From Macrostomum hystrix (Eukaryota > Platyhelminthes > Macrostomidae), in NCBI GenBank assembly GCA_950097015.1, contig CATNEN010000005.1:1364001-1428000 (forward strand): DNA of 64,000 bases, given 5' to 3'. Each line of letters begins with the position of its first letter. The first letter of the stretch is position 1. The translations under genes were made by a program, and so were the position numbers. The notes under the pieces were generated by a model. The model saw only the letters and a list, made by a program, of their open reading frames with translations. It was not told the DNA's origin and made no database searches. Of this stretch, positions 37,471 through 51,300 are shown one piece after another.

Positions 37471-37917
37471 CAAACTTATAAAACTTGGGTTTTATCTGTC
37501 GAGAGAAAACCGTAAAGAGAGATAAGGATAGAAAAGAAACTGACCCTTAGGGAATGGGGTGGGCGTCAAAAAAGGCAGGGGACAAACTTATAAAACTTGG
37601 GTTTTATCTGTCGAGAGAAAACCGTAAAGAGAGATAAGGATAGAAAAGAAACTGACCCTTAGGGAATGGGGTGGGCGTCAAAAAAGGCAGGGGACAAACT
37701 TATAAAACTTGGGTTTTATCTGTCGAGAGAAAACCGTAAAGAGAGATAAGGATAGAAAAGAAACTGACCCTTAGGGAATGGGGTGGGCGTCAAAAAAGGC
37801 AGGGGACAAACTTATAAAACTTGGGTTTTATCTGTCGAGAGAAAACCGTAAAGAGAGATAAGGATAGAAAAGAAACTGACCCTTAGGGAATGGGGTGGGC
37901 GTCAAAAAGGGCAGGGG
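37471..37917. repeat. 112 bp tandem repeat, four near-identical copies
   Basis: Copies start at 37471, 37583, 37695 and 37807. Each contains TTGGGTTTTATCTGTCGAGA, AAACCGTAAAGAGAGATAAG and GACCCTTAGGGAATGGGGTG. By eye they are identical apart from one A/G near the end of the last copy. Confidence 0.95.
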
Positions 37918-38349
37918 TAGAGTCATGCGAAACAAAACACACACACAGAGGGACAACCAATCAGAGCGCAGAGAGACGAAATGAGAAAGGACCGCAAAAA
38001 CACACGAAGTCTGCAACATTGAATAACACAGTCAGTTTTAATCGAAATTTATTTTGCATTAATTAGTCTTCCAAAGTTAATTGGGGTGGGGTTTCACCGC
38101 AAAAAATGTATAAATATAGAATTTCTACATGTATCGTATCCAAATGTCTGTATGTAGGCGCTGTTAAGATGGACTTTGAATGTCTATGCACTTTGGACTT
38201 TTATGGACATTGACGTAGCAATAGTAATTTCCTTTACGCATACATGCAGATGTGCCTGTAATTGAAACCTGAATTTCTAATCACAAAACTAACAAGTCAG
38301 GGTTCCTAGTCATATAGCGGGCTTTCATTCTTATAGAACAATATTAATA

Positions 38350-38541
38350 ATGGCTAAAACAAAGCAAGTCTGGATGTTGAATACACACCGAATTTACGAG
38401 AGTACAATTACACTGAACAATGAAATGTTTGTAACATATGTGTTAATAAAACATGGAGGAAATTATATTTATGTTGGGCTTAAACTGCGACACGAATGTT
38501 GGTACTCTTGGCATAGAGATGTTGACAAGTTTGTAATCTAA
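38350..38541 (+). CDS. Possible small gene, 63 aa, unrecognised
   Basis: Single ATG-to-TAA frame with a mixed, non-repetitive composition (MAKTKQVWMLNTHRIYESTI start; YIYVGLKLRHECWYSWHRD near the end), and AATAAA at 38543-38548 directly after the stop. No signal peptide or known domain. It lies between the polyQ and rabphilin genes in unique sequence. It could equally be a chance frame or a remnant of a mobile element. Confidence 0.25.
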   Translation: MAKTKQVWMLNTHRIYESTITLNNEMFVTYVLIKHGGNYIYVGLKLRHECWYSWHRDVDKFVI

Positions 38542-38734
38542 AAATAAAATTGTGTTTGAAGTAAAAAATCAGACGAAAACAAGCTGGACAAAAAATCCAC
38601 TATTATGATGAAAAGAGATAGAGATATAGTAGACAGGTCTAGAGATAAATTTGCTTGCAGCAATTTATCGGCTTAATAGATTAATACAGAGACAGAAAAT
38701 AGAAAAAAAGCTAGAGTAATTGAAAGAAACCGCG

Positions 38735-39065
38735 CAGAAGGGAGAGAGGAAAGGAGAGAGAAAGGGAGAGAGGAAGACAGAGATGAAGGGAGAGAGAGGA
38801 AGGGAGAGTGAAGAAGGGAGAGAGAAGAAGGGAGAGAGAGAGGAAAGGAGAGAGAGGAAGGGAGAGAGAAGAAGGGAGAGAGAAGAAGGGAGAGAAAAGA
38901 GACGGGAGAAAGAAGAAGGGAGAGAAAAGACGGGAGAAAGAAGAAGGGAGAGAAAAGACGGGAGAAAGAAGAAGGGAGAGAAAAGACGGGAGAAAGAAGA
39001 AGGGAGAGAAAAGACGGGAGAAAGAAGAAGGGAGAGAGGAAGGATAGAAAGGAGGGAAGAGGAAA
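38735..39065. repeat. Purine-only GGGAGAGAGAAGAA array
   Basis: Plus strand almost entirely A and G; units such as GGGAGAGAAAAGACGGGAGA plus AAGAAGAA. Lies 3' of the rabphilin gene. Confidence 0.92.
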
Positions 39066-39322
39066 TGAGAGAAGAAGGGAAAATGATAGATGTCAAAAAC
39101 TGATAGATGTCAGTCGCTGATTAGAAAAGTAAGGGTAGGCATTCAGTAATCTCTGCCCAGACACCAGCTGTGAACATGACAGAGCATTATAGTTTTGCAC
39201 TGAATAATTGCAAGCTGTTATAAGTTCTCGCGTTTAAAATATATTTAAATGGGAACAAAACATTGTTTAAAAACATTTTCTAGTCGACTAAACAATAGTT
39301 TCACGAACAGTTGGGCAAGTCA

Positions 39323-42300
39323 CTAGAGCGACAGCTCGGGCCACAACGCGTGCCAACGATCGTGCCGCTGGTACGGCTGACGCAGCAGAGCCTCCCAGTG
39401 ACTGCGTCTCTCGCCTTCGCACTCGCTGCCAAGAGTCAGAGCGCCTGCGTCGAGTGACAAATATTGGGAGTGACAGATAAAAAGGGTGACAGTTATTGGG
39501 AATGACAGATATAGGGGGTGACAGATGTTGGGAGTGGCAGTTATTGGGAGTGACAGATATAGGGGATGACAGTTATTGGGAATAACAGATATAGGGGTGA
39601 CAGATGTTGGGAGTGGCAGTTATTGGGAGTGACAGATATAGGGGATGACAGTTATTGGGAGTGACAGATATAGGGGTGACAGTTATTGGGAGTGACAGAT
39701 ATAGGGGTGACAGTTATTGGGAGTGACAGATTTTGGGAGTGGCAGTTATTAGGAGTGACAGATATAGGGGGTGACAGATGTTGGGAGTGGCAGTTATTGG
39801 GAGTGACAGATATAGGGGTGACAGTTATTGGAGTGACAGATATAACGGGTGACAGTTATTGGGAATAACAGATATAGGGGGTGACAGATGTTGGGAGTGG
39901 CAGTTATTGGGAGTGACAGATATAGGGGGTGACAGTTATTGGGAGTGACAGTTATTGGGAGTGACAGATATAGGGGGTGACAGTTATTGGGAGTGACAGT
40001 TATTGGGAGTGACAGATATAGGGGATGACAGTTATTGGGAGTGACAGATTTTAGGAGTGACATATTTTAGGAGTGGCAGTTATTAGGAGTGACAGATATA
40101 GAGGTGACAGATATTGAGAGTGACAGATATTGGGAGTGACAGATATTGGGAGTGACAGACAAGGTGTAAAAGAATGTCGACTGAAATGAAATTTACAACG
40201 TTAAATATATATATAAAGGTGGGAATATTTTTTAAATATGAATTTAGAATTTTTTAATTATATAAGTCACTAAAATTCGTTAATTTTAGTGACATTTAAT
40301 TCACCGCTCACCCATAAAATCATTTTTCGAGCCAAAGTCCTTGTCCCAAACTGTAATCTCTAATATCTTCTCGCTGAGCTCCTGGGGCGAAACGATAAAG
40401 TAGAACTCCTTAAATGAAAATTTTGTGGAGGCGCGGATAAGTGACAGAATCAAATAAAGAGTGACAGAATTGAATATAGAGTGTGACAGAATCAAATAAA
40501 GAGTGACAGAATTGAATAAAGAGTGACAGAATCAAATAAAGAGTGACAGAATTGAATAAAGAGTGTGACAGAATCAAATAAAGAGTGACAGAATCAAATA
40601 AAGAGTGACAGAATTAAATAAAGAGTGACAGAATAGAATAAAGAGTGACAGAATTGAATAAAGAGTGACAGAATTGAATAAAGAGTGACAGAATCAAATA
40701 AAGAGTGACAGAATTGAATAAAGAGTGACAGAATCAAATAAAGAGTGACAGAATTGAATAAAGAGTGAGAGAATCAAATAAAGAGTGACAGAATTGAATA
40801 AAGAGTGACAGAATTGAATAAAGAGTGACAGAATTAAATAAAGAGTGACAGAATTAAATAAAGAGTGACAGAATTGAATAAAGAGTGACAGAATTGAATA
40901 AAGAGTGACAGAATCAAATAAAGAGTGACAGAATTGAATAAAGAGTGACAGAATCAAATAAAGAGTGACAGAATTGAATAAAGAGTGAGAGAATCAAATA
41001 AAGAGTGACAGAATTGAATAAAGAGTGACAGAATTGAATAAAGAGTGAGAGAATTAAATAAAGAGTGACAGAATCAAATAAAGAGTGACAGAATCAAATA
41101 AAGAGTGACAGAATTGAATAAAGAGTGACAGAATTGAATAAAGAGTGACAGAATCAAATAAAGAGTGACAGAATCAAATAAAGAGTGACAGAATTGAATA
41201 AAGAGTGACAGAATTGAATAAAGAGTGTGACAGAATCAAATAAAGAGTGACAGAATCAAATAAAGTGTGACAGAATTGAATAAAGAGTGACAGAATTAAA
41301 TAAAGAGTGACAGAATCAAATAAAGAGTGACAGAATTGAATAAAGAGTGACAGAATCAAATAAAGAGTGACAGAATTGAATAAAGAGTGAGAGAATCAAA
41401 TAAAGAGTGACAGAATTGAATAAAGAGTGACAGAATTGAATAAAGAGTGACAGAATTAAATAAAGAGTGACAGAATCAAATAAAGAGTGACAGAATCAAA
41501 TAAAGAGTGACAGAATTGAATAAAGAGTGACAGAATTGAATAAAGAGTGACAGAATCAAATAAAGAGTGACAGAATCAAATAAAGAGTGACAGAATTGAA
41601 TAAAGAGTGACAGAATCAAATAAAGAGTGACAGAATTGAATAAAGAGTGTGACAGAATCAAATAAAGAGTGACAGAATTAAATAAAGAGTGACAGAATTG
41701 AATAAAGAGTGACAGAATTAAATAAAGAGTGACAGAATCAAATAAAGAGTGACAGAATTGAATAAAGAGTGACAGAATTGAATAAAGAGTGTGACAGAAT
41801 CAAATAAAGAGTGACAGAATCAAATAAAGTGTGACAGAATTGAATAAAGAGTGACAGAATTGAATAAAGAGTGTGACAGAATCAAATAAAGAGTGACAGA
41901 ATCAAATAAAGAGTGACAGAATCAAATAAAGAGTGACAGAATTGAATAAAGAGTGACAGAATCAAATAAAGTGTGACAGAATTGAATAAAGAGTGTGAGA
42001 ATCATATAAAGAGTGACAGAATTGAATAAAATGTGACAGAATTGAAAAAAGAGTGACAGAATTGAATAAAGAGTGACAGAATTGAATAAAGAGTGAGAGA
42101 ATCAAATAAAGAGTGACAGAATTGAATAAAGAGTGACAGAATCAAATAAAGAGTGACAGAATTGAATAAAGAGTGACAGAATTGAATAAAGAGTGTGACA
42201 GAATCAAATAAAGAGTGACAGAATCAAATAAAGTGTGACAGAATTGAATAAAGAGTGACAGAATTAAATAAAGAGTGACAGAATCAAATAAAGAGTGACA

Positions 42301-45300
42301 GAATTGAATAAAGAGTGACAGAATCAAATAAAGAGTGACAGAATTGAATAAAGAGTGAGAGAATCAAATAAAGAGTGACAGAATTGAATAAAGAGTGACA
42401 GAATTGAATAAAGAGTGACAGAATTAAATAAAGAGTGACAGAATCAAATAAAGAGTGACAGAATCAAATAAAGAGTGACAGAATTGAATAAAGAGTGACA
42501 GAATTGAATAAAGAGTGACAGAATCAAATAAAGAGTGACAGAATCAAATAAAGAGTGACAGAATTGAATAAAGAGTGACAGAATCAAATAAAGAGTGACA
42601 GAATTGAATAAAGAGTGTGACAGAATCAAATAAAGAGTGACAGAATTAAATAAAGAGTGACAGAATTGAATAAAGAGTGACAGAATTAAATAAAGAGTGA
42701 CAGAATCAAATAAAGAGTGACAGAATTGAATAAAGAGTGACAGAATTGAATAAAGAGTGTGACAGAATCAAATAAAGAGTGACAGAATCAAATAAAGTGT
42801 GACAGAATTGAATAAAGAGTGACAGAATTGAATAAAGAGTGTGACAGAATCAAATAAAGAGTGACAGAATCAAATAAAGAGTGACAGAATCAAATAAAGA
42901 GTGACAGAATTGAATAAAGAGTGACAGAATCAAATAAAGTGTGACAGAATTGAATAAAGAGTGTGAGAATCATATAAAGAGTGACAGAATTGAATAAAAT
43001 GTGACAGAATTGAAAAAAGAGTGACAGAATTGAATAAAGAGTGACAGAATTGAATAAAGAGTGAGAGAATCAAATAAAGAGTGACAGAATTGAATAAAGA
43101 GTGACAGAATCAAATAAAGAGTGACAGAATTAAATAAAGAGTGACAGAATCAAATAAAGAGTGACAGAATTGAATAAAGAGTGACAGAATTGAATAAAGA
43201 GTGACAGAATTGAATAGAGTGTGACAAAATCAAATAAAGAGTGACAGAATCAAATAAAGAGTGACAGAATCAAATAAAGAGTGACAGAATCAAATAAAGA
43301 GTGACAGAATTGAATAAAGAGTGACAGAATTGAATAAAGACTGACAGAATTAATTAAAGAGTGACAGAATTGAATAGAGTGTGAAAGAATCAAATAAAGA
43401 GTGACAGAATCAAATAAAGAGTGAGAGAATCAAATAAAGAGTGAGAGAATCAAATAAAGAGTGACAGAATCAAATAAAGAGTGACAGAATTAAATAAAGA
43501 GTGACAGAATTGAATAAAGAGTGGCAGAATTGAATAAAGAGTGAGAGAGTCAAATAAAGAGTGACAGAATCAAATAAAGAGTGAGAGAATCAAATAAAGA
43601 GTGACAGAATCAAATAAAGAGTGACAGAATTAAATAAAGAGTGGCAGAATTGAATAAAGAGTGAGAGAATCAAATAAAGAGTGAGAGAATCAAATAAAGA
43701 GTGACAGAATCAAATAAAGAGTGAGAGAATCAAATAAAGAGTGACAGAATCAAATAAAGAGTGACAGAATTAAATAAAGAGTGACAGAATTGAATAAAGA
43801 GTGACAGAATTGAATAAAGAGTGACAGAATTAAATAGAGAGTGACAGAATAGAATAAAGAGTGAGAGAATCAAATAAAGAGTGACAGAATTGAATAAAGA
43901 GTGACAGAATCAAATAAAGAGTGACAGAATTGAATAAAGAGTGACAGAATCAAATAAAGAGTGACAGAATTGAATAAAGAGTGAGAGAATCAAATAAAGA
44001 GTGACAGAATTGAATAAAGAGTGACAGAATTGAATAAAGAGTGACAGAATTAAATAAAGAGTGACAGAATCAAATAAAGAGTGACAGAATCAAATAAAGA
44101 GTGACAGAATTGAATAAAGAGTGACAGAATTGAATAAAGAGTGACAGAATCAAATAAAGAGTGACAGAATCAAATAAAGAGTGACAGAATTGAATAAAGA
44201 GTGACAGAATTGAATAAAGAGTGTGACAGAATCAAATAAAGAGTGACAGAATCAAATAAAGTGTGACAGAATTGAATAAAGAGTGACAGAATTAAATAAA
44301 GAGTGACAGAATTGAATAGAGTGTGAAAGAATCAAATAAAGAGTGACAGAATCAAATAAAGAGTGAGAGAATCAAATAAAGAGTGAGAGAATCAAATAAA
44401 GAGTGACAGAATCAAATAAAGAGTGACAGAATTAAATAAAGAGTGACAGAATTGAATAAAGAGTGACAGAATTGAATAAAGAGTGACAGAATCAAATAAA
44501 GAGTGACAGAATCAAATAAAGAGTGACAGAATTGAATAAAGAGTGACAGAATCAAATAAAGAGTGACAGAATTAAATAAAGAGTGACAGAATCAAATAAA
44601 GAGTGACAGAATCAAATAAAGAGTGACAGAATTAAATAAAGAGTGACAGAATTGAATAAAGAGTAAAAGAATTGAACAAAGATTGACATAATAAAAGCCA
44701 TAGTGTCGATAAAGGCTGACGGATTGGGAGCTAGAGAACAGTGTCAGAAAAGATCTCGACCTCTTCAAAATCCGGATTTAACGTGCGTCTTTTAACCTCC
44801 GTTTTGAACTTTTTCGGCGTTCCATCGTCCGGTCGAAGTCGACTGAAATAAAATTTCACAAAACACGTGTTTTATAACAAACATTCTCAAAATAACTCAA
44901 TAACTAAACTCAATAGAACCTCACAGCTTAACGAACGGATCACTGTATCCATTGGGATCCATCGCAATGAGATTAACGCATTGAATAATCCTCACAGCCA
45001 GCTCAGTTTTGGCTGGTGCATAGTACAGGCCGATGAGGATTTTTCCACGATCATCTTCTTCTTGTTTTAGTGACCGGTCGAGATCCTGTAGGTTTGAAGA
45101 ATTCCATATTGTTTGTTTGGTTGTCTTCAGAATGGGATTCTTTCGTAGAATGATTTTAAACGGTTTCAAAATTGACTTTGTCAATTTTTACTATTATGAT
45201 CGTTTCTAAGAATGAGATACGATTATTTCAAAATAATTTTTTTTTGCTTTCTAAGAAAGGATTTTGCATCGCTTCTAAGAAAAGGGGTTGTTTTGAATTC

Positions 45301-48300
45301 GTGGCAAGAATGGTGATGATAGTTTGTAAATTTGTAATTTATATTTGCGATGACAGAATTGGGCAGGATCTAACTTAGCCTTCTCAAAATCGAAAATGGG
45401 ATAATTTCTTTAAAGAAAGATTATATAGTCTTTATAGGTAGTTCTTACTAATTCTTATGGTGTACGGCATGGAATTGTAATTATAAGATGTGTAAGACAG
45501 GTACTATTTTGAACAGACAGGGTGTTGCAAATGCTTAGATTAACCTAGATTTTAGTAAAGTCGTCAGAATATTAAATTAAGTACCTTTGCACATAATAGA
45601 TTCTGCTATATGTTACAAAAGCATATTAGGAAAAAGATAGTATTTTACGAGTATGAGCAAAATAATACTAGACGAGGCTGAGAAAGAATCCGATACAATG
45701 TTCCAACTCTCTTTGATGTATCAATCGGGAAAATTAGTTCCAGAAATGCGACAACGTGTGAGTCGGAATGAAATTGCTTATCTTTAATAACTCACAAAGT
45801 TTTTTGGCTGCAAAAACACTTGGGAATATTCCTTCTTGCTAGTCCGTAGAAGCTGGCTCAGCGGGTAGAGAATCTCGCCCATCCAGTCGAAACCGATCGT
45901 GTCCTCGTCCAGAACTGAAATCCTGATTTTTTAGGGGGGGGGGCATCTCGTTGACGACTGAATTTTGAGTTTCTGAGATCAAATCTTTTGCTGCACGCAT
46001 TATATCTTTCAGGCTATTTGAACTTTTTTAATGTCGTGCATAAGCTACTTGGCTGACGCCTGGCAAGACTAAAGTTTCTGGCGGGCTTCAGGCAAATTAT
46101 ATTCGATCTGTGGAAACTCGTGTCTAGTTTTTCAATCAATTTTTGTCAGTAAAAAATAAAACTCGAATAAGCACGTACTTGTTTCGAACTCTAATTCTTG
46201 CTGTCTATTGCCTTTTTACCTATCCTGCAATTATTCACCTAACACCGACGTTCTCACCTCGTTATCCATAATGCACAAAACACCAAAAAAATTCCTTCCC
46301 CCTTTGTACACCTTTGGACACCCCCCACGCCAAACCTGATTCAGAGGAGTTTCTAAAAATAGAATTACAGCGAGCATTTCGTCCGCCCTCTCGGCACCCA
46401 CCTCACGCCCCACACATTCTATTGTAGATTTTCTAAAAGTAGAACCACGCCGAGTATATCCTCTTTTATTCTTAACTGATCCTCGAAAGGACATCGAGTA
46501 TGTATTCGATATGAATTATCGAAAAACTCGAATAGGAATAAAGATTGCTGGGGCTTCGATTATATATAGCTACATCAAAAGCTAGGAAATTAACTTAAAC
46601 CTGAGCATTTTGGAGTCAATATCAGCTTTCGTAACGCCGCTGTAGCAGAACTCCTCGTCCCATAAGGGATTCAACGTGCGGTGGCAGGTGCGAGAGCGCA
46701 TCTTTGTTCGCTTCCCAGTGTCCGGCAGCAGGTGCATCTTCACGTACGGATCGGAGAGGCCGTTGTGATCGTGAGCTCTCAGATTGTCACCCTTAATGAT
46801 GCGAATATATAGGGCCGCTTTGCCAGGAATGTACTGCAGCACAAAGTGCAACGTGCCCAGGCCCCGGTCTTCAAAGTAAGCGGCTGGGCTGGATGTTTCA
46901 TACTGCTGCTGCTGCAAGCCAGTCGGGCCTTGTACAGCTGGACTTCGCTCGGGTGTAGCGGTTGCTTTTGGAAGGAGCAAGGAGGGGTTTAAAGTAACGA
47001 TACAAAGCAGCAGGTTCAATTATATATTTCTTAGATGAACCCTTACCTCCGTATTTGACGCTTGCTTTCGCTCCTGCAGACAATCCATTGCTCTCGCTAT
47101 CATGCTTGGCGTCTGCAATGAAAAAAGTCGTGATGAAACTGATTTGTAATTTGTTATGCGAAATCGCTTTCGATTATAATTTTAATTTTTTATCTAACGA
47201 GCGCAGTGATCAGAGGGTGGAGGACAACGACCTCGATTCTAAAAATAGAATTTTTATTTCTGTGTATTCCTGCAAACACCCACCTCACGCCAAGATCTTA
47301 AAAATAGAATTCTCTCCAGTCTTCCTGTTGAAAGCCACCTCACGCCACGTTTCTAAAAATAGAATTCTTTTTCCACGCTTCATTCCTATACCTTCTTAGG
47401 CTTTCTTAACTATAAAAGTGTACCACTTCAATGTATTTGAAACGTAAATCGATGCAATGCGACGCGACGCAATTACGAGCGTAACCTTTCAACGGCACAC
47501 TGTCTTTAGCGTCGCCGCGGCCTCCAGCGACATCTTCATCCGCCTCTGAGTCTTCGTTTTCGTGCAAGGCGTCGCCGCTTTTGCTGGCGTGGCTGCGCCT
47601 TCGGCCAGGCAGAGCTTCGGGACAGCAGCAGAGAAGGTTGCGCAGGGAATTCATGCGGGAGAGTCTCGTTATTAGCTTGTTATAGTGCAAACTGACTTCG
47701 CAGCAGCCGCGTTTTTTATGAGCTAGCTGAGCTAGTCTGATATTTGAGGCTAACTATGCCCTGTTGTAGCATCAAGGCTATTATGTGGATGGATTTCTAT
47801 AACCATCTTTATGGGAACTGCTTAACACAGGCGGTCCTATAGCAGGCTTGGGAGCCCCAACCCGCACTGTCGTGTGTCCATTCAGCTGAAGCCAATCGTA
47901 GAGGCCATTGCGACTGCCAACCCCCTCCCAAACAGCCATCCCAATGGAAGTTTTCAGTTTCACCCCCAGCATTCACAATCATTTATTTGTCGTTTTCCCA
48001 ATCTATATAGAGATTACTGTGCGATAATGCTGGTTTAAATGCGCCCATTCGTGTAGCTAGCACTGACAATTGGGATCAGGGTCACGGGCCGGGATAGAAA
48101 TATTTGTTTAAACTGACACACACACACACACACACAGCTCTTCCTCTTCTCAGTCCACAGTTTCCCAGGTTAATCAAACCCGGTCCACTTCACGAATGAG
48201 CTCTCAGTTGAGCTTTTTTTATCTATCCGAGGTTTATTGTATTTTTCTTGGCCTATTTTGGGTGTACTATTGAGCTGGGGAGGGAGAATGAGTCGAAAGA

Positions 48301-51300
48301 TTCGTGGAAAAATATTCCCAGATAATCCCATTTTGTGGGATTTAAGCAGGTGTGCTCGAAAAGCAGGAAGCCATCATTCTCAAGGTCTAGCGAGTGTTTC
48401 CTGTTCACAGATGCAGTGGTTTAGATCCAAACCAAATGCTTGAATCTAGCTATTCAGAATGCTTACCAAATCATGACCTAATAAAAATTGCTTACTTCAC
48501 TCACTCCTTCACTCACTCACTCACTCACTCACTCACTCACTCACTCACTCACTCACTCACTCACTCACTCACTCACTCACTCATTCACTCACTCACTCAT
48601 TCACTCACTCACTCACTCACTCACTCACTCACTCACTCACTCACTCACTCACTCACTCATTCACTCACTCACTCACTCACTCACTCACTCACTCACTCAC
48701 TCACTCACTCACTCACTCACTCACTCATTCACTCACTCACTCACTCACTCACTCACTCACTCACTCACTCACTCACTCACTCACTCACTCACTCACTCAC
48801 TCACTCACTCACTCACTCACTCACTCACTCACTCACTCACTCACCTACTAACTTACTTACTTACATACGTAGATATTTACTGAACTTACTACTTATTCAC
48901 TTACCTTAACATTAGTTTTTGTTGTCGATTTTAGCATTTTTAGCCAAAAATTAACGGCGTTAGACATAAATTTTTTTTCTAGAAAATACACATTACGAGC
49001 TCGTATCTAAGCTCGTAAAGTTTTATTTGAACAGATTTTGCAACCCACCCCAATTATGAAGACTGTCTCATGCTGCGTTTATTCTTTGGTCTTCATTAGA
49101 AACGTTGCAAAGGCTAGGCTAATCTAACAGTATACAGCAGATAAGTATTCACCGCCATTGTGCAACTGAGTTAGTCTAGTGCAATAAAAAATGCGCATGA
49201 GCACAGAAGGTAGATAAATGGTAAGTGGAAAACTCAGCCCAGTTTTTCCCATGAGAGTTATTGCCCCGACTGACTACCGCCATCGAAAAAGTACACAGTA
49301 AAGATGGCAATTATGGCGCGTAGTCTTGTGGTGAATTCTTTGCTGTACTTTTCTTATAATTAGCCGAACTCGTAGCAATTAGAGTCACTTTTACTCGTAG
49401 AATCGTAGCAAGGTTCGAAGATACAGTCAAGAAAGTTTCAAAGCATGAGCTACGAGTGTTTATCGGGCATGTTTTGATATATCGTTTTTCGATAACTTTA
49501 AAAAATGGTGACTAACATCATCTCTGCTTACTGCAAGTAGTGCAATTTGGCTTTCGACGATAAGTTATTATAGAAATGCAATCCAACGAACCTGAATAAG
49601 TAGTACGAGGATCCGTTTCAGCGTCCGTTTCAGATTCGGTGTCAACTCTGTCCTCATCTTCATCAGTGGAATCTCTTGCGTATGGCAACCGATTGTAGAA
49701 CCATCCTCCAGACTTTTTCCAAAGCTGAAATGTTTTATTTTGTGTTTTACTTGTTTAGACTGCACTAGGCGTATTGCAGGTTGCTGACTTTAGTATTACT
49801 CCCCTTTACTATCTCTAACGATAAGAGGATTAAAAAAATATTACTTCGAGGACTTCGCCGGTAAAAAAAGGCTGCTTATTTTAGTGAGCTAGCAGATTAG
49901 CCAGCCTAATCCTTCGATTGAGATATTTTAAAAAGGAATAATTCCTCAACACTACGTGCATATAGCTAAGTAAAGAGGCAAGCTATATCAACGTTGCTAC
50001 TAAATTTACTATCAGGACACTTCACTGCGGTGCAGAATACTGCATGTTTCTAAAAATAGATACACACAACCCCACCCCATAGTTTTCTACCCCCACGACG
50101 CCCACCTCACTTCCCTAGTCCTTCAGTGTTTCTAAAAATAGCTATTTGTGGTGTATTTTTTATCTTTCGCATTTTTTATCCTTTGAGGCAACCAACGACG
50201 CATCAGACTAAAAAACATCGCGTCTATCATATTCAGTACCTGAAGTTCCTTATGGCAGATTTTACATTCCCAGTCGTCATCTGATTTTGTATTTAAATAA
50301 CTAGCCAGTGAACTAGTCGCTTCATTGCTTCGAAGTTGCTGCCGATAATGTGGTCTAGTTCCGCATTTTTTACAAGTTGCCTGTCGTGGACAAGTTGATC
50401 AAATGACTTTCATGTATACCTTTTTAGTGTCTTCATGCACGAGGAGTTTCGTAAGGCGTACTCACCAGTCCACAGATGCGACACGCCATGCTGCAGTTGT
50501 TTTTTCCTATCAGGTTCTTCAGCGATCGTAGCAACAAACCGGTGGTTAATCTGTCGCCGCAAAGAAGGCAAAATTGTCGACCATCTCCAATAGCCATTGA
50601 TTTCAAAGCGTTTAACTTTGAAATATAGTGCCTTTGATGGTAATAGTTTATAAATGAGGCATGATTGGGACAGTAAATTAGGTAAGAGCAAAAGGAAACG
50701 ATGCGGGAGGGGGAAATTAGAAGAGAGGATGAACGGGGAAAGAGGAAGTGAGATAAAAGAAGAAGACAAATGAGACTAAATAAATAAGGGAGACGAGGGA
50801 AGAGGGAGATGAGAGAGATGAGGGAGATGAGGGAGAGAAAGAAAGGGAAGGAGAGGAAGTAGAGGAGGGAGAGGAGGGAGATCAGGGAGAGGAAGTAGAG
50901 AAGGGAGAGGAGGGAGATCAGGGAGAGGAAGTAGAGGAGGGAGAGGAGGGAGATCAGGGAGAGGAAGTAGAGGAGGGAGAGGAGGGAGATCAGGGAGAGG
51001 AAGTAGAGGAGGGAGAGGAGGGTGATCAGGGAGAGGAAGTAGAGGAGGGAGAGGAGGGAGATCAGGGAGAGGAAGTAGAGGAGGGAGAGGAGGGTGATCA
51101 GGGAGAGGAAGTAGAGGAGGGAGAGGAGGGAGATCAGGGAGAGGAAGTAGAGGAGGGAGAGGAGGGAGATCAGGGAGAGGAAGTAGAGGAGGGAGAGGAG
51201 GGAGATCAGGGAGAGGAAGTAGAGGAGGGAGAGGAGGGAGATCAGGGAGAGGAAGTAGAGGAGGGAGAGGAGGGAGATCAGGGAGAGGAAGGAGAGGAGG

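Noticed and set aside
45655-45789. Plus-strand frame of 45 codons starting [12 protein letters not shown] inside a rabphilin intron.
   Set aside because: Short, no family match, no supporting splice partner found; treated as chance.
48394-48909. Frame of LTHS/SLTH repeats.
   Set aside because: Translation of the (CACT)n tetranucleotide; no flanking coding sequence.
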